A stretch of DNA of 38,404 bases, from assembly GCF_902826855.1 (NCBI RefSeq), contig NZ_CADEGK010000006.1, forward strand, positions 1 to 38,404, written 5' to 3'. Numbering within the stretch: the first letter of the stretch is position 1; every line of letters begins with the position of its first letter. The position numbers were made by a program, and so were the translations under genes. Shown in pieces: positions 1 to 7,314 of this stretch. The notes under the pieces were generated by a model. The model saw only the letters and a program-made list of their open reading frames with translations, ran no database searches and was not told the origin of the DNA. This stretch comes from an uncultured Phenylobacterium sp. (GTDB taxonomy: Bacteria; Pseudomonadota; Alphaproteobacteria; Caulobacterales; Caulobacteraceae).

Positions 1-75
1 CGGGCACGCGCCAGGGGTGGCCCCAACGGAGGCGATCAGGTGTTTGGGAGTATGGGCGTTCATGGCGGTTCTCAT
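1..75 (-). CDS. Partial unknown protein at left edge (N-terminus only)
   Basis: Reading leftward, an ATG at 75 opens a frame that runs off the window edge (begins MRTAMNAHTPKHL). A second in-frame ATG lies at 63. A weak purine-rich stretch (TTGAGG) precedes the first ATG. It is the next possible gene after the tape-measure gene on the same strand, about 500 bases downstream, so it could be another phage gene. Only 25 residues are visible, no family is recognisable, and the frame may not be coding. Confidence 0.3.
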   Translation of the reverse strand, partial: MRTAMNAHTPKHLIASVGATPGACP

Positions 76-257
76 CCCACGGGCCTCAATGGCCGCACCG
101 GGTGACAGACCCGGAAGCCGGGGGGTGAGAACCTGCCTGTGTGACAGGTCGACGGGCTTTTAGGGCCTAGGCCCCTGGACATGGCGCGCCGCCCCCGGCC
201 ATAAGGCCAAGGTCGGAGCGCCGCCAAGCGCGTCCGCAACGTTCGAAGCGGGGGGTT

Positions 258-275
258 CCCCAGCTCGAACTGGGG
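258..275. terminator. Strong hairpin, possible terminator or structured element
   Basis: CCCCAG and CTGGGG form perfect 6-bp arms around a 6-nt loop (CTCGAA). A larger pairing, GTTCGA (241-246) with TCGAAC (265-270), encloses it. There is no T-tract on either side, so an intrinsic terminator is only a possibility. It lies downstream of the leftward tape-measure gene. Confidence 0.3.
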
Positions 276-339
276 CTGACGTCCTCGCCAAAGGAGCGTC
301 GGCCGTACACAGGTCCGGGTTCTCACACCCACGGACACG

Positions 340-366
340 TTGCCCCCGTTCTCGGCCCGATACAAT
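340..366 (+). promoter_or_regulatory. Possible promoter for the small ORF at 395
   Basis: A TACAAT hexamer (361-366, five of six matches to TATAAT) lies 28 bases before the ATG at 395. TTGCCC at 340-345 could be the -35, but the 15-bp spacing is short for a sigma70-type promoter. The -10 is one of few AT-rich words in this GC-rich stretch. Confidence 0.3.
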
Positions 367-394
367 CCACCCCGACGCGGGCTACGCTCGCCAC

Positions 395-559
395 ATGCAC
401 ACGACCGAGCGCCCCGTAGGGCCGCCAGCCCCTGATGAGGCCTCACCCTCCCTCCTCCCCCCGATGTCGGCGCGGTTCGAAGCGGCCGTGAAGGCGGTCG
501 CACAGATGGCGCTGGCCAGGGAATTACGGGAACGACATTGCCGACCCCGGACGAGATGA
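395..559 (+). CDS. Small 54-residue plus-strand ORF, unknown
   Basis: An ATG at 395 opens a 54-residue frame ending in TGA at 557-559. Its C-terminal half looks like an amphipathic helix (SARFEAAVKAVAQMALAREL) rather than the arginine/proline-rich composition of spurious frames here. It lies opposite to all the phage genes and has a possible -10 box upstream. There is no obvious ribosome-binding site, and third-position GC is lower than in neighbouring genes. It may be a small phage or host protein, or chance. I recognise no family. Confidence 0.35.
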   Translation: MHTTERPVGPPAPDEASPSLLPPMSARFEAAVKAVAQMALARELRERHCRPRTR

Positions 560-562
560 TGA

Positions 563-579
563 CGCGCACGGCGTGCGCG
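563..579. repeat. Palindromic repeat, copy A (just after the tape-measure stop)
   Basis: The 15-nt core GCGCACGGCGTGCGC (564-578) is an inverted repeat with one central base; arms extend to 8 bp here. It begins two bases beyond the stop codon of the tape-measure gene. The same core recurs at 3262, 4710 and 8808 (the last inverted) and I saw no copy elsewhere in the window. Here it could act as a transcript-end hairpin, though no T-tract follows. Confidence 0.65.
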
Positions 580-580
580 G

Positions 581-3500
581 TCAGGCGACGTTGCGCTCGG
601 CCGGCAGGCCGTCGCCGTCCCACTTGGTGAAGACCTTCTCCATCCGTCGCAGGTAGCCGAGGCTCTTTGCTTCCGCGATCTCCAGCATCCCAAGTCGCCG
701 GTCGATCTGGCGCAGGCCTTCGCCGACCCCCGCCTGCGGATCGCCGTGCGTGACGCTGACCATCTCGCCAGGCGAGGCCCAGAACTGCATCAACTGGTTG
801 TCGATCCCGCCGTGTCCGCCCACCCGGAACGACCCGCCCGTGGCGAACCCGCGGCGCCGGCCACCCGAGGCGATCTCGCCGATGCCGGTCGTCAGGTAGT
901 GGGCGAGCAGCGCCTCCTCCAGCGTCTTGCCCGCGCTGCGCAGCGACCCGCCGGAGGTGAAGTTTTCGACCAGGTCGGGGCTCACCGCCGCATAGCGCGC
1001 CGCGTCGAAGTTGATCGGCGCGCCGCCGGCCGTTTGCAGGTTCTTCTGCGCGACCAGGTAGTCCTTCAGCGCCGCCGCCATGTCCTTCGTCACCAGGGTC
1101 AGCACGCCCAGTTGCGTGAGCATGGCGGTCTGCGCGTCGAGCTGCGCCTGGCCGATGTCGGCCTGCGCCTCGGCCGCGTCGCGCGAGGCCGTCACCTCCC
1201 GCTGCACGGCGTTCAGGTCGCGCCGGAAGCTCAGCTCGTCCGGCGACGCCGCGCGCGAGGCCTCCACGAAGGCCTGGGCCACGCCCTGCAGGTTGGCCAG
1301 CCGCTCCGGATTGGCGGCGGGCAGCGCCGAGAGCCGCTTGAACTCGCCGCGCAGCACCTCGAGCTGGGCCACCGGGTTGCGCCCTGCGACGGGCCCCAGC
1401 TTCAGTTCCCGCAGGAAGCTGTCCAGCCCGGCGGCGGCGGCGCGCAGGCCGTCGATCTCCTCGCGCTTGGCGCTGGCGAACGCGTCATAGGCGTCGCGCA
1501 GGCCGTCGGCCGTGGTCCGCGCCACGTCGCCCAGGAAGTCGAGGCTGTTGTCGTTCACCGCCGGTGGCTCGATCGTGGCGATGTTCTCGGCGTAGCGCTT
1601 CAGGACCTCGTCGATCTGCAGGCCCTGCAGCGTGGCCAGCTGGCCGTTGATCGTGGCCAGCTGCTCGGCCGTGAGGTAGCCCTCGGCCGCCAGTTCGGCA
1701 TAGGCCGCCTTCTGCTCGTCGATCGCCCGCTTCACGCCCTCCAGGTCGTAGGCCTTGGGGTCGGTCAGCTGCAGGATCTGGTCCGCCAGCCGGCCCGACA
1801 GCTTCTGCGCCGCCTCGTAGCTGGACAGGACCTCGATGATGGCGTCGAAGCCCTTGCCGGTCGCCAGGGCCGAGTCCACCAGCTTCTTCTGCGCGGCGCT
1901 GACGTAGGTCGCGCCCTCCAGCAGCGCACGCAGCGCGGTGTCCACCGCCGCGGCGCCGTCGCCCACGGCCGAGCGCAGCGTCTTGCCGCTCTGCAGGTAG
2001 ATCTGCGTCTGGTCGCGGGTGCCGATCACCAGCCCGGTGATCGCGTCGGTCAGCCCGATGCCCGCGCCCTTCAGGGCGTCCTGGATGCCGCGGATCGCCT
2101 CGCCGGCCGAGCGCGCAGCGTTCTCCGTCTCCTGGTCGCGCTTGTTGCCGCTGATCGCCCCGGTGACCAGGTCGAAGCCGGCCCCCTTGTTGGAGGGCTT
2201 GCCGCCGATGTTGAACAGCTTGGCGGCGGCGTAGAGCACGGCCGCGGCTGCGGCCAGCGGCGGCGCCGCGGCGGCCAGTCCGGCGATGGCCGCCGAGCTG
2301 AGACCGGCCGCCCCGAGCGCAGCCGCCCCGGCCGTGGACGCCGCGAAGGCGCCGGTGCTGAGACCTAGGCCTGCGATCCCCAGAGCGTTGCCCGCGATGC
2401 GGCCGGTCTTCCCGCCGATGAGTTGAGCCGCCGCGGACCCCGCCGTCAGCAGGCCGCCGGTCAAGCCCTGGCTGGCAAAGGCGGCCTGGATCGTCTCGAT
2501 CGTCCGCTGGAATTCGGTGAATATGGCAGCCCAGTCGTGACGCTTGATCGCGTTCCTGAAGCCAAGCGCCCCGTCGGCGGCCTCCTGGATCGCATTGACC
2601 AGGCGGGTCTGTTCCTTCGCCTGCGTCTTCTCGATGTCCTGCAGCTTCAGGAGCGTCGCCTTGCGGCTTTCCGCCCGGGCGATCTCCTCGCGGGTCGCCG
2701 TCTTCGAGCGGATGACCTCCTCGACCTTGGCCAGCTCCAGCTCGTGCTCGACGGCCAGGATCTTCTGCCCTGCCAGGGCCCGCGCGAAGGCCGACTTCAG
2801 GGTGTCCGCCTGCGCGCCCAGCAGGTCGATCTCGTTGGCCAGGCCAGCCTGTTGGGTCTCCGCCGCCTCGCGGGCGATCTCGGCCGCAGCCCGCTCGTCC
2901 AGCGCCTGTTCCTTCAGCCCGGCCGTCCGCGCCTGCTGGAGCTTCAACCGCTCCAGATCCGCGGTCCGCAGCTGCTTGGCCACATCGTCGAGGCCCTTGT
3001 CGTCGGCGATCGCGGCGATCTGCGCGTCGACCCGCGCCTGCTGTTCCTTCAGCTCGGCCGCGAGGATCTGCTTCTCCAGCGCCAGGCGTTCGCCGACCTC
3101 GCGCACCAGGGCCAGTCGCGCCTGCAGCTCATCTTGCGCGGCCTGCGCCAGCTGCGCGGCGATCTGCGCCTCGCGCTCGTCGGTCGTGTCCCGCGGCGTG
3201 GACGTGCGGCTCCCACCAGCCTTGCCGCCTTTGTCGGCCTCGCCTGCGGCCTTCAGCACCCGCGCACGGCGTGCGCCGAGGATCGACTTGGCCAGCCCGC
3301 CCAGCACCTTGTCGACGTCGGCCGAGCCCGCCGCGAAGCCCCTTTGGAACCCCACCTGGGCGGCCTGCGCCGCTCCGGCGGCCGAACCCGCGAAGGGATT
3401 GGCCAGCTGTGGCGCACTCACGGCCTGACCGGGCCGAAGCCCTGCGGCCAGCACCCGATTGCCTGTCGCCGACAGCAGCGTGCGAATGATCGGCAGCAGC

Positions 3501-4513
3501 TCGTTGTACTTGGCGATGATCCCGTTGATCATCGCGGTGGTCGCCTTCAGCACCGCGTTGGTAGCTGAGATCGTCGCATCACCGAGCGCTGCCGGCAGTA
3601 GTTTCCAGGTCGCCTTGACCGCCTCGAACGCACCGCGGAAGCCGCCGACGATCGTCTTGTAGTACGTGACCAAACCCTTGGTGATGCCGTCGAGCAGCTC
3701 GCCGAAGAACTTGCCGATCGGCGCCAGGATCGGCCCGACCGCGCCCTTCAGGTAGTTGAACGTGCCGCGGAACACGTCGCCGATGGTCACGCCGGTGTCG
3801 ACGCCCTGCTTCTTCAGCCGCTTCAGCTGATCCTCGGTCAGGCCGAGGCTCTTGACCGCGTTGGCGCTGTCCTTGTTCAGGGCGCGGGCCGCCAGCCCGG
3901 CCACGCCGAAAGTGACTGCGGCCGCACCGCCCACGGCCGCCAGCGCCGGCGCGAATGGCGCGATCGACGCGCCCAGGCCCTTGATCACCGCACCGAAACC
4001 GGCGCCCTGCGTCTTAGCCTGGGCGAAGGCGTCGGCGATCTGCGGTCCCTGCTGGATCAGCACCAGCCCTGCAGAGGCGCCGCCGGCCAGGCTGACGCCC
4101 ACGTCGGCAAACTGCCGCGACAGGTTCAGGCCGGCCTGCTGCAGGACCTTGGACGACTTCGTGGCCACGCCCTGGGCGTTGGCGAGCCCCACGTGCCCCC
4201 GCGCAGCGGCAGCCATCGCCTGATCGAGCTGGCCGACCCGCTTGGCGTAGTCCGACGCCGAGATCGCCCCCAGCTTGTAGAGGTCCGCCGCCTCCTTCAT
4301 TTCCGTATTGAGGCGCTGCTGCGCGGCCCAGGCCGGGTCCATCGCCGACTTCAGGGCGAAGATCCGCCGCTCCAGCGACTGCGCCGCCGCCGCCTGCTTG
4401 CGGCTCTCCCGCTGCATCGTCGCCGACGCATCGCGCAGGCCGGTCTCGAACTGGGCGCTGTCCAGGCCCAGCGAGACTTTCAGCGCAGCGATGGTCGCGT
4501 TGCCTGTGGCCAT
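581..4513 (-). CDS. Phage tail tape-measure protein
   Basis: This 1310-residue protein sets the tail length of a siphovirus-like tail, acting as a scaffold inside the tail tube. The N-terminus is helical (residues about 1-110). Hydrophobic alanine/glycine-rich stretches follow (about 130-210 and 690-790), with a long charged coiled coil (about 420-660). The C-terminal part carries the motif typical of tape measures (GFATGGSFRVGG, then PGEMVSV). A short segment with FDAARYAAVSPDL and AHYLTTG just before it resembles small repeats seen in some secreted and phage proteins. The ATG at 4513 has AGAGG 7 bases upstream. The gene is intact. It follows small genes in the position where tail chaperones normally sit. 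Using the usual 0.15 nm per residue, it would specify a tail near 195 nm. Confidence 0.9.
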   Translation of the reverse strand: MATGNATIAALKVSLGLDSAQFETGLRDASATMQRESRKQAAAAQSLERRIFALKSAMDPAWAAQQRLNTEMKEAADLYKLGAISASDYAKRVGQLDQAMAAAARGHVGLANAQGVATKSSKVLQQAGLNLSRQFADVGVSLAGGASAGLVLIQQGPQIADAFAQAKTQGAGFGAVIKGLGASIAPFAPALAAVGGAAAVTFGVAGLAARALNKDSANAVKSLGLTEDQLKRLKKQGVDTGVTIGDVFRGTFNYLKGAVGPILAPIGKFFGELLDGITKGLVTYYKTIVGGFRGAFEAVKATWKLLPAALGDATISATNAVLKATTAMINGIIAKYNELLPIIRTLLSATGNRVLAAGLRPGQAVSAPQLANPFAGSAAGAAQAAQVGFQRGFAAGSADVDKVLGGLAKSILGARRARVLKAAGEADKGGKAGGSRTSTPRDTTDEREAQIAAQLAQAAQDELQARLALVREVGERLALEKQILAAELKEQQARVDAQIAAIADDKGLDDVAKQLRTADLERLKLQQARTAGLKEQALDERAAAEIAREAAETQQAGLANEIDLLGAQADTLKSAFARALAGQKILAVEHELELAKVEEVIRSKTATREEIARAESRKATLLKLQDIEKTQAKEQTRLVNAIQEAADGALGFRNAIKRHDWAAIFTEFQRTIETIQAAFASQGLTGGLLTAGSAAAQLIGGKTGRIAGNALGIAGLGLSTGAFAASTAGAAALGAAGLSSAAIAGLAAAAPPLAAAAAVLYAAAKLFNIGGKPSNKGAGFDLVTGAISGNKRDQETENAARSAGEAIRGIQDALKGAGIGLTDAITGLVIGTRDQTQIYLQSGKTLRSAVGDGAAAVDTALRALLEGATYVSAAQKKLVDSALATGKGFDAIIEVLSSYEAAQKLSGRLADQILQLTDPKAYDLEGVKRAIDEQKAAYAELAAEGYLTAEQLATINGQLATLQGLQIDEVLKRYAENIATIEPPAVNDNSLDFLGDVARTTADGLRDAYDAFASAKREEIDGLRAAAAGLDSFLRELKLGPVAGRNPVAQLEVLRGEFKRLSALPAANPERLANLQGVAQAFVEASRAASPDELSFRRDLNAVQREVTASRDAAEAQADIGQAQLDAQTAMLTQLGVLTLVTKDMAAALKDYLVAQKNLQTAGGAPINFDAARYAAVSPDLVENFTSGGSLRSAGKTLEEALLAHYLTTGIGEIASGGRRRGFATGGSFRVGGHGGIDNQLMQFWASPGEMVSVTHGDPQAGVGEGLRQIDRRLGMLEIAEAKSLGYLRRMEKVFTKWDGDGLPAERNVA
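3262..3276. repeat. Palindromic repeat, copy B (inside the tape-measure gene)
   Basis: An exact copy of GCGCACGGCGTGCGC inside the tape-measure gene. The reading frame across it (GARRARV) differs from that across copies C and D (GAHAVR, GAHGVR), so the DNA word, not a peptide, is what is shared. Confidence 0.65.
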
Positions 4514-4659
4514 GGCGTCACCTCTTGGGGCGGGGGAGCGAACGCCGGCACGTTTGCCGGCCAGTCTGTCGGGACGTCCGCGAGCGCGGTCTGGAGCGCG
4601 GCCGGGCGGGGCATGCCGATTTCGACCATGTCGGCAAAGCTGTCGAAGCTAACCGCCAC
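4480..4659 (-). CDS. Small 59-residue protein, probable tail assembly chaperone
   Basis: A GTG at 4659 preceded closely by GGAG opens a 59-residue frame (starts VAVSFDSFADMVEIG) that overlaps the tape-measure start by 34 bases. Its composition is protein-like, whereas the competing frame over the same bases becomes arginine/serine/proline-rich from about 4650. A protein of about 60 residues directly before the tape measure fits a tail assembly chaperone, as in lambda G/T and in gene-transfer-agent clusters. It may be read alone from the GTG or as the -1 continuation of the frame starting at 4745. I see no canonical slippery heptamer at the switch. The role is inferred from position and size only. 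Confidence 0.5.
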   Translation of the reverse strand: MAVSFDSFADMVEIGMPRPAALQTALADVPTDWPANVPAFAPPPQEVTPWPQATRPSLR

Positions 4660-4745
4660 TCCGCGAGGATGGCCGGGTGAAGCTTCGCCGCGAGGGTTTC
4701 GTACGTGGCGCGCACGGCGTGCGCGCCGGGCTGGTCGCTGGACAT
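4518..4745 (-). CDS. Small ORF whose 3' half loses coding character; possible frameshifted tail chaperone
   Basis: The ATG at 4745 overlaps the upstream stop as TGATG, which suggests translational coupling. The first 31 residues (starts MSSDQPGAHAVRATYETLAAK, then ending AILAEWR) look real. After that the frame is rich in R, S and P like a non-coding frame, while the -1 frame (4480-4659) takes over the coding signal. Options are a programmed -1 frameshift giving an about 85-residue fusion, a true indel, or two overlapping genes. Palindromic repeat copy C lies in its 5' part and encodes GAHAVR. No family is recognised. Confidence 0.4.
   Translation of the reverse strand: MSSDQPGAHAVRATYETLAAKLHPAILAEWRLASTALPTWSKSACPARPRSRPRSRTSRQTGRQTCRRSLPRPKR
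4707..4727. repeat. Palindromic repeat, copy C (longest, 10-bp arms)
   Basis: The core GCGCACGGCGTGCGC (4710-4724) is extended to a 21-nt perfect inverted repeat with 10-bp arms around one central G (4717). It lies in the 5' end of the small gene starting at 4745. Confidence 0.7.
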
Positions 4746-5050
4746 CAGGCGGAACCGACAGGCGCCACCGCGGCCAAGGCGTCCGCCGAGGGCGGCGCGC
4801 CGAAATCGGCCGGCAGCCTAAACCCACGCAGCCGAGCCTCGCGGATTGCCCGCTTGCGCAGCAGCTCCCGCAAGTCAGCGGCATGTGCGCGGTTGATGTC
4901 GCGAGCAAAGCCGGCCTGGTCGGGACTGAGCCGCATCGCGTCGACGGTCCTGCCGATCTGGGCCGCCGCCGCCGCGACAACACGGTCAAGCTCGGCGTGC
5001 GGATCTTCGGCGAAGGCGCGTGCGCGGAAGGGCGGGAGCCTGAGCTTCAA
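4745..5050 (-). CDS. Small phage protein, possibly tail-related, TTG start
   Basis: The best start is TTG at 5050, overlapping the upstream stop as TTGA, which gives 101 residues (KLRLPPFRARAF near the start). The longer in-frame extension upstream is arginine/glycine/proline-rich and lies over the coding frame of the upstream gene, so I reject it. The protein is helical and charged, with HAADLRELLRKRAIREARLRGF in its middle (residues about 55-77). Position between the prohead protease block and the tape measure suggests a tail-assembly role, but I do not recognise the family. Its stop overlaps the next ATG (TGATG). Confidence 0.6.
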   Translation of the reverse strand: MKLRLPPFRARAFAEDPHAELDRVVAAAAAQIGRTVDAMRLSPDQAGFARDINRAHAADLRELLRKRAIREARLRGFRLPADFGAPPSADALAAVAPVGSA

Positions 5051-5463
5051 TGGATGCTCTCCAGGCGGACCGACCCCGTGAACCCGAGGCGGTCCAGCTG
5101 CACCGACACGGCGCCGTCGTCCTGGACGTCGACGACTGCCCCAAGGCCGGTCGCGCACGCGGCATCGGCGACGGGCATGCGCGCCTTGAGCGCCAGGGTG
5201 AACACCTGGATGCGCGCGGCTACCTCCGGCGGAAGGTCCGCGGGCAAGAGCGCCGCGACGTCCTCGAGTACGACCGACGGCGCAGGCCTGGCCGAGCGAG
5301 GCCGCTCGTCACGGCTGAACGGCGTCCCTGTCGCCGCGCCTGCCGTGAACGGGCACATGCCGGCGCTGGCCGCGATCGCGAAGGCCTGCATGCGCAAGAC
5401 CTCCTCGCGGGGCCGGTCGGCCATCGCGCAGGCGATCCGCGTCCGAATTTCGAGCCCGATCAT
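5047..5463 (-). CDS. Unrecognised phage protein, 138 residues
   Basis: The ATG at 5463 overlaps the stop of the prohead protease gene as ATGA. The protein starts MIGLEIRTRIACAMAD, has a serine/arginine-rich linker around residues 45-62 and a second compact part (VVLEDVAALLPADLPPEVAARI, trimmed) followed by a predicted beta-rich end (VVDVQDDGAVSVQLDRLGF). It is in the middle of a tightly overlapped phage operon. Major capsid, connector and neck genes would usually follow a prohead protease; this protein is too small for a capsid protein. Function unknown. Confidence 0.6.
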   Translation of the reverse strand: MIGLEIRTRIACAMADRPREEVLRMQAFAIAASAGMCPFTAGAATGTPFSRDERPRSARPAPSVVLEDVAALLPADLPPEVAARIQVFTLALKARMPVADAACATGLGAVVDVQDDGAVSVQLDRLGFTGSVRLESIH

Positions 5464-6305
5464 GGCAGCGCCCTCAGGCGCCGCGCCTGGCGCTCTTCAA
5501 GCTCGGCGCGGGCCCGCTCCAGGTTCGCCTGCGCAGCGTCGGCCTCGGCTCTCGCGTGCAGCTGCTTGGGGGTCAGAAACTCCGCCGGCAGCCGAACGAC
5601 AGGTGTAGGTCGACCGGCATTCCGCGTCTCCGCGAGGGCCATAGCCCGACCGAACGCCCGATCGGCGGCCGTGAGCTTCACGACGCCGCCCGCGCGTTCA
5701 GCCCTGTCCAGCTTGACGATGTGGCCGCCGCCGGCTGTCGCTGATCGCTTCGGGCGGACGGAGGTCGGGGCGCTGACGTCGAAAGACTTGATAAGGGCCG
5801 CGCGGGCGGCGCCTTTGGCGACGGAAATCTCGGTGATGACGGCGTCCGGGTTCGCCGGGATGGTCACGGCCGATAGTTCGTAAACCTCGGTCTCCTGAAA
5901 CTCGATCCCGTCGTAGTCGCCGATCCAGGCCCACTTCGTGGCGCGGAAGCCGATGGAGACGCAGCCGACCAGCTTGTGCTTCAAGCTTAACCAGGCGTCG
6001 TCCGTGCGGTCCTTGAGACCGCTGGCCTCCGAGATCTTCGCGATCTCGGCGTCGAACGGGATGCCATCCTTCGTCGGCCTCCCGAACCTCACCCAGCCGA
6101 TCGGCTGGTCGTGTTTATGCTGCCAGAGCAGCGGGAGCGGGTTCTTGAACGTCACGCCCATCGGGTTGACGACGTCGCCGACCCGATCGGTCGTCGGCGT
6201 CGTGGCAATCCCCGAAAACGTGCGTCTGGCGTCAGCCTCGGCGGTCTTCCGGATCGAGATCAGCGAGTAGGCTCGGCCGGCGAGCGGCTGGGTCGTGTCG
6301 GTCAT
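5460..6305 (-). CDS. HK97-family prohead protease
   Basis: This 281-residue protein resembles the U35/HK97 gp4 serine proteases that cleave scaffold domains during capsid maturation. Diagnostic stretches are DRVGDVVNPMG followed by PLLWQHKHDQPIG (residues 40-70; H63 and H65 are the candidate catalytic histidines), VGCVSIGF with S117 as candidate nucleophile, and ELSAVTIPANPDA near residue 142. HK97 gp4 uses H65 and S115, a close match. A C-terminal extension (about 195-281) ends in a charged coiled coil and may be a scaffold-like tail. The ATG at 6305 has AGAGAGG upstream. No capsid or portal gene sits beside it, which is unusual for this family. Confidence 0.85.
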   Translation of the reverse strand: MTDTTQPLAGRAYSLISIRKTAEADARRTFSGIATTPTTDRVGDVVNPMGVTFKNPLPLLWQHKHDQPIGWVRFGRPTKDGIPFDAEIAKISEASGLKDRTDDAWLSLKHKLVGCVSIGFRATKWAWIGDYDGIEFQETEVYELSAVTIPANPDAVITEISVAKGAARAALIKSFDVSAPTSVRPKRSATAGGGHIVKLDRAERAGGVVKLTAADRAFGRAMALAETRNAGRPTPVVRLPAEFLTPKQLHARAEADAAQANLERARAELEERQARRLRALP

Positions 6306-6324
6306 GCGGACCTCTCTGGAGTGC

Positions 6325-6344
6325 GCGCGGCGGGCGCGCCGCGC
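6325..6344. promoter_or_regulatory. Stable GC hairpin just upstream of the protease ribosome-binding site
   Basis: GCGCGGCG (6325-6332) and CGCCGCGC (6337-6344) form perfect 8-bp arms around a 4-nt loop. TTTT follows on the plus strand (6345-6348), so it is terminator-like only in the rightward direction, where no gene ends. In the operon's leftward direction it lies about 13 bases before the AGAGAGG of the protease gene, so it may affect that gene's translation or message stability. Confidence 0.4.
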
Positions 6345-6380
6345 TTTTGGCGTCTTTCCGCTGATCCTCGGTCGCGAGGT

Positions 6381-7289
6381 TTACGCATAGCGGATGGTCT
6401 GGTTTTTCGGCGGCGTCTGCGGCGCGTCCTTGCCGTCGCGCCCCTTGCGGACCGCCAGGCGCCACGCGTCGTTGCCGCCCGGCTTCTCCGTCGTCGGTCC
6501 CTGGGCGATCCACAGCTGGCCGCCGAAGGTCACCGCGTCGCCCAGCTCGTAGGCCTCGCCGTCCTTGTGCACGCCGCGGTCCACGAAGCCGCCGAGGCTC
6601 AGCTCGAAGCGGCGTGCGACTTCTCCACGGGTGAAGCTGAGTACCATCGTCCGCAAGCCGGGCTGCTCGACCTGGATGTCGTCGATAAAGGCCTCTGCGG
6701 CGCGATCCTCGAGACGCTTCAGTCGCTCTTGGAGGCGATCGTTTGAGGTCTTGAGCAGGATAAGCGCGCTGACCAGACCAAAGTGCGTGTCTTGTGTGTA
6801 AGCGCACGCCACCCGCAGTTTCGGAGACGCAGCGCGCAGCCGTTCCCGAACCCACTCCCAGGCCGCAGTCGCGATCGGATCCTTTGCGGGGTCGCCCGTG
6901 ATGTCTTGGGGGGCAGGCCCGATCTCGATGGGGAACCGGAGACTGTGAGGCTTCGACGCAGGCGGCGCCGCAGGGGCGTCAGTCTCCGGCAAGCCTGCCT
7001 CGATCCGCACCTTCCGCGCCTTAAGCTCGGCGATGCTGAATTCCTGGTAGACCGCGCCACCCGGTACGCCGTCCTCGATCGCGCGGATGCCCGCCGCCCA
7101 GGTGTCGCCGGAGCTGATCAGTTCAGCCACAGGGGCCGTGTCGATCTTCGACTGCAGCTCGGTAATCCGCCTGCGACGATCCGCAAGCTCGCGCTCGATC
7201 TGCTCCCGCGGCGGGAGGATGTTGACGGTGTGGTTCGGCTTCTTTGGCATCTCGCGATGCAGGACGAACCGCTTCGACCGCGCCGTCAT
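6381..7289 (-). CDS. Phage protein with coiled coil and carbohydrate-binding-like C-terminal domain
   Basis: A 302-residue protein. Residues about 28-50 form a charged coiled coil (REQIERELADRRRRITELQ). A second helical stretch lies near 180-205. The C-terminal part (about 235-290) reads GVHKDGEAYELGDAVTFGGQ and then a tryptophan-containing WIAQ...DAWRLAVRKGRDG. This matches the pattern of small chitin/carbohydrate-binding (CBM5/12-like) modules often attached to phage virion proteins. A structural or host-surface-binding role is plausible. The start is uncertain: ATG 7289 lies within an 18-bp palindrome and an in-frame ATG lies at 7250 (MPKKPNHTVN). Confidence 0.65.
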   Translation of the reverse strand: MTARSKRFVLHREMPKKPNHTVNILPPREQIERELADRRRRITELQSKIDTAPVAELISSGDTWAAGIRAIEDGVPGGAVYQEFSIAELKARKVRIEAGLPETDAPAAPPASKPHSLRFPIEIGPAPQDITGDPAKDPIATAAWEWVRERLRAASPKLRVACAYTQDTHFGLVSALILLKTSNDRLQERLKRLEDRAAEAFIDDIQVEQPGLRTMVLSFTRGEVARRFELSLGGFVDRGVHKDGEAYELGDAVTFGGQLWIAQGPTTEKPGGNDAWRLAVRKGRDGKDAPQTPPKNQTIRYA

Positions 7290-7302
7290 CCGCGCGGATG
7301 AC
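7285..7302. promoter_or_regulatory. 18-bp perfect palindrome over a start codon
   Basis: GTCATCCGCGCGGATGAC is a perfect 9+9 palindrome covering the ATG at 7289. It could be an operator or RNA hairpin. At this GC content one such palindrome in a 38-kb window is expected by chance at a rate of order 0.4, so the position is the only argument. Confidence 0.3.
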
Positions 7303-7314
7303 AGTGGGGCGGGG

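Larger units (their letters stand above)
76..580. other. 505-base stretch with little coding signal
   Basis: This gap lies between the tape-measure stop and the partial gene at the left edge. It holds several inverted repeats: a 12-bp palindrome GGGCCTAGGCCC at 163-174, a hairpin CCTGT-GTG-ACAGG near 136-149, and a strong CCCCAG/CTGGGG hairpin at 258-275. The octamer GGTTCTCA occurs at 67-74 and 318-325 and inverted at 126-133. The 11-mer GTTCGAAGCGG occurs at 241-251 and 475-485. One short plus-strand reading frame (395-559) is listed separately. Long arginine/proline-rich frames here look like GC-driven artefacts. Confidence 0.55.

Noticed and set aside
241..275. tRNA-like or att-like structure (GTTCGA ... 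TCGAAC with inner GGGG/CCCC)
   Set aside because: It resembles a T-arm only superficially; no acceptor, D or anticodon arms could be built, and no integrase is present.
72..623. 183-residue minus-strand reading frame over the left intergenic stretch
   Set aside because: Arginine/proline-rich composition typical of empty frames in GC-rich DNA, overlaps the tape-measure 3' end, no ribosome-binding site.
746..2368. 540-residue plus-strand frame opposite the tape-measure gene
   Set aside because: Mirror of a strongly coding minus-strand frame; composition is R/A/H/Q-rich with no recognisable motif.
7285..7302. 18-bp palindrome treated as a strong regulatory finding
   Set aside because: Expected by chance at order 0.4 per window of this length and composition; kept only as a low-confidence site.
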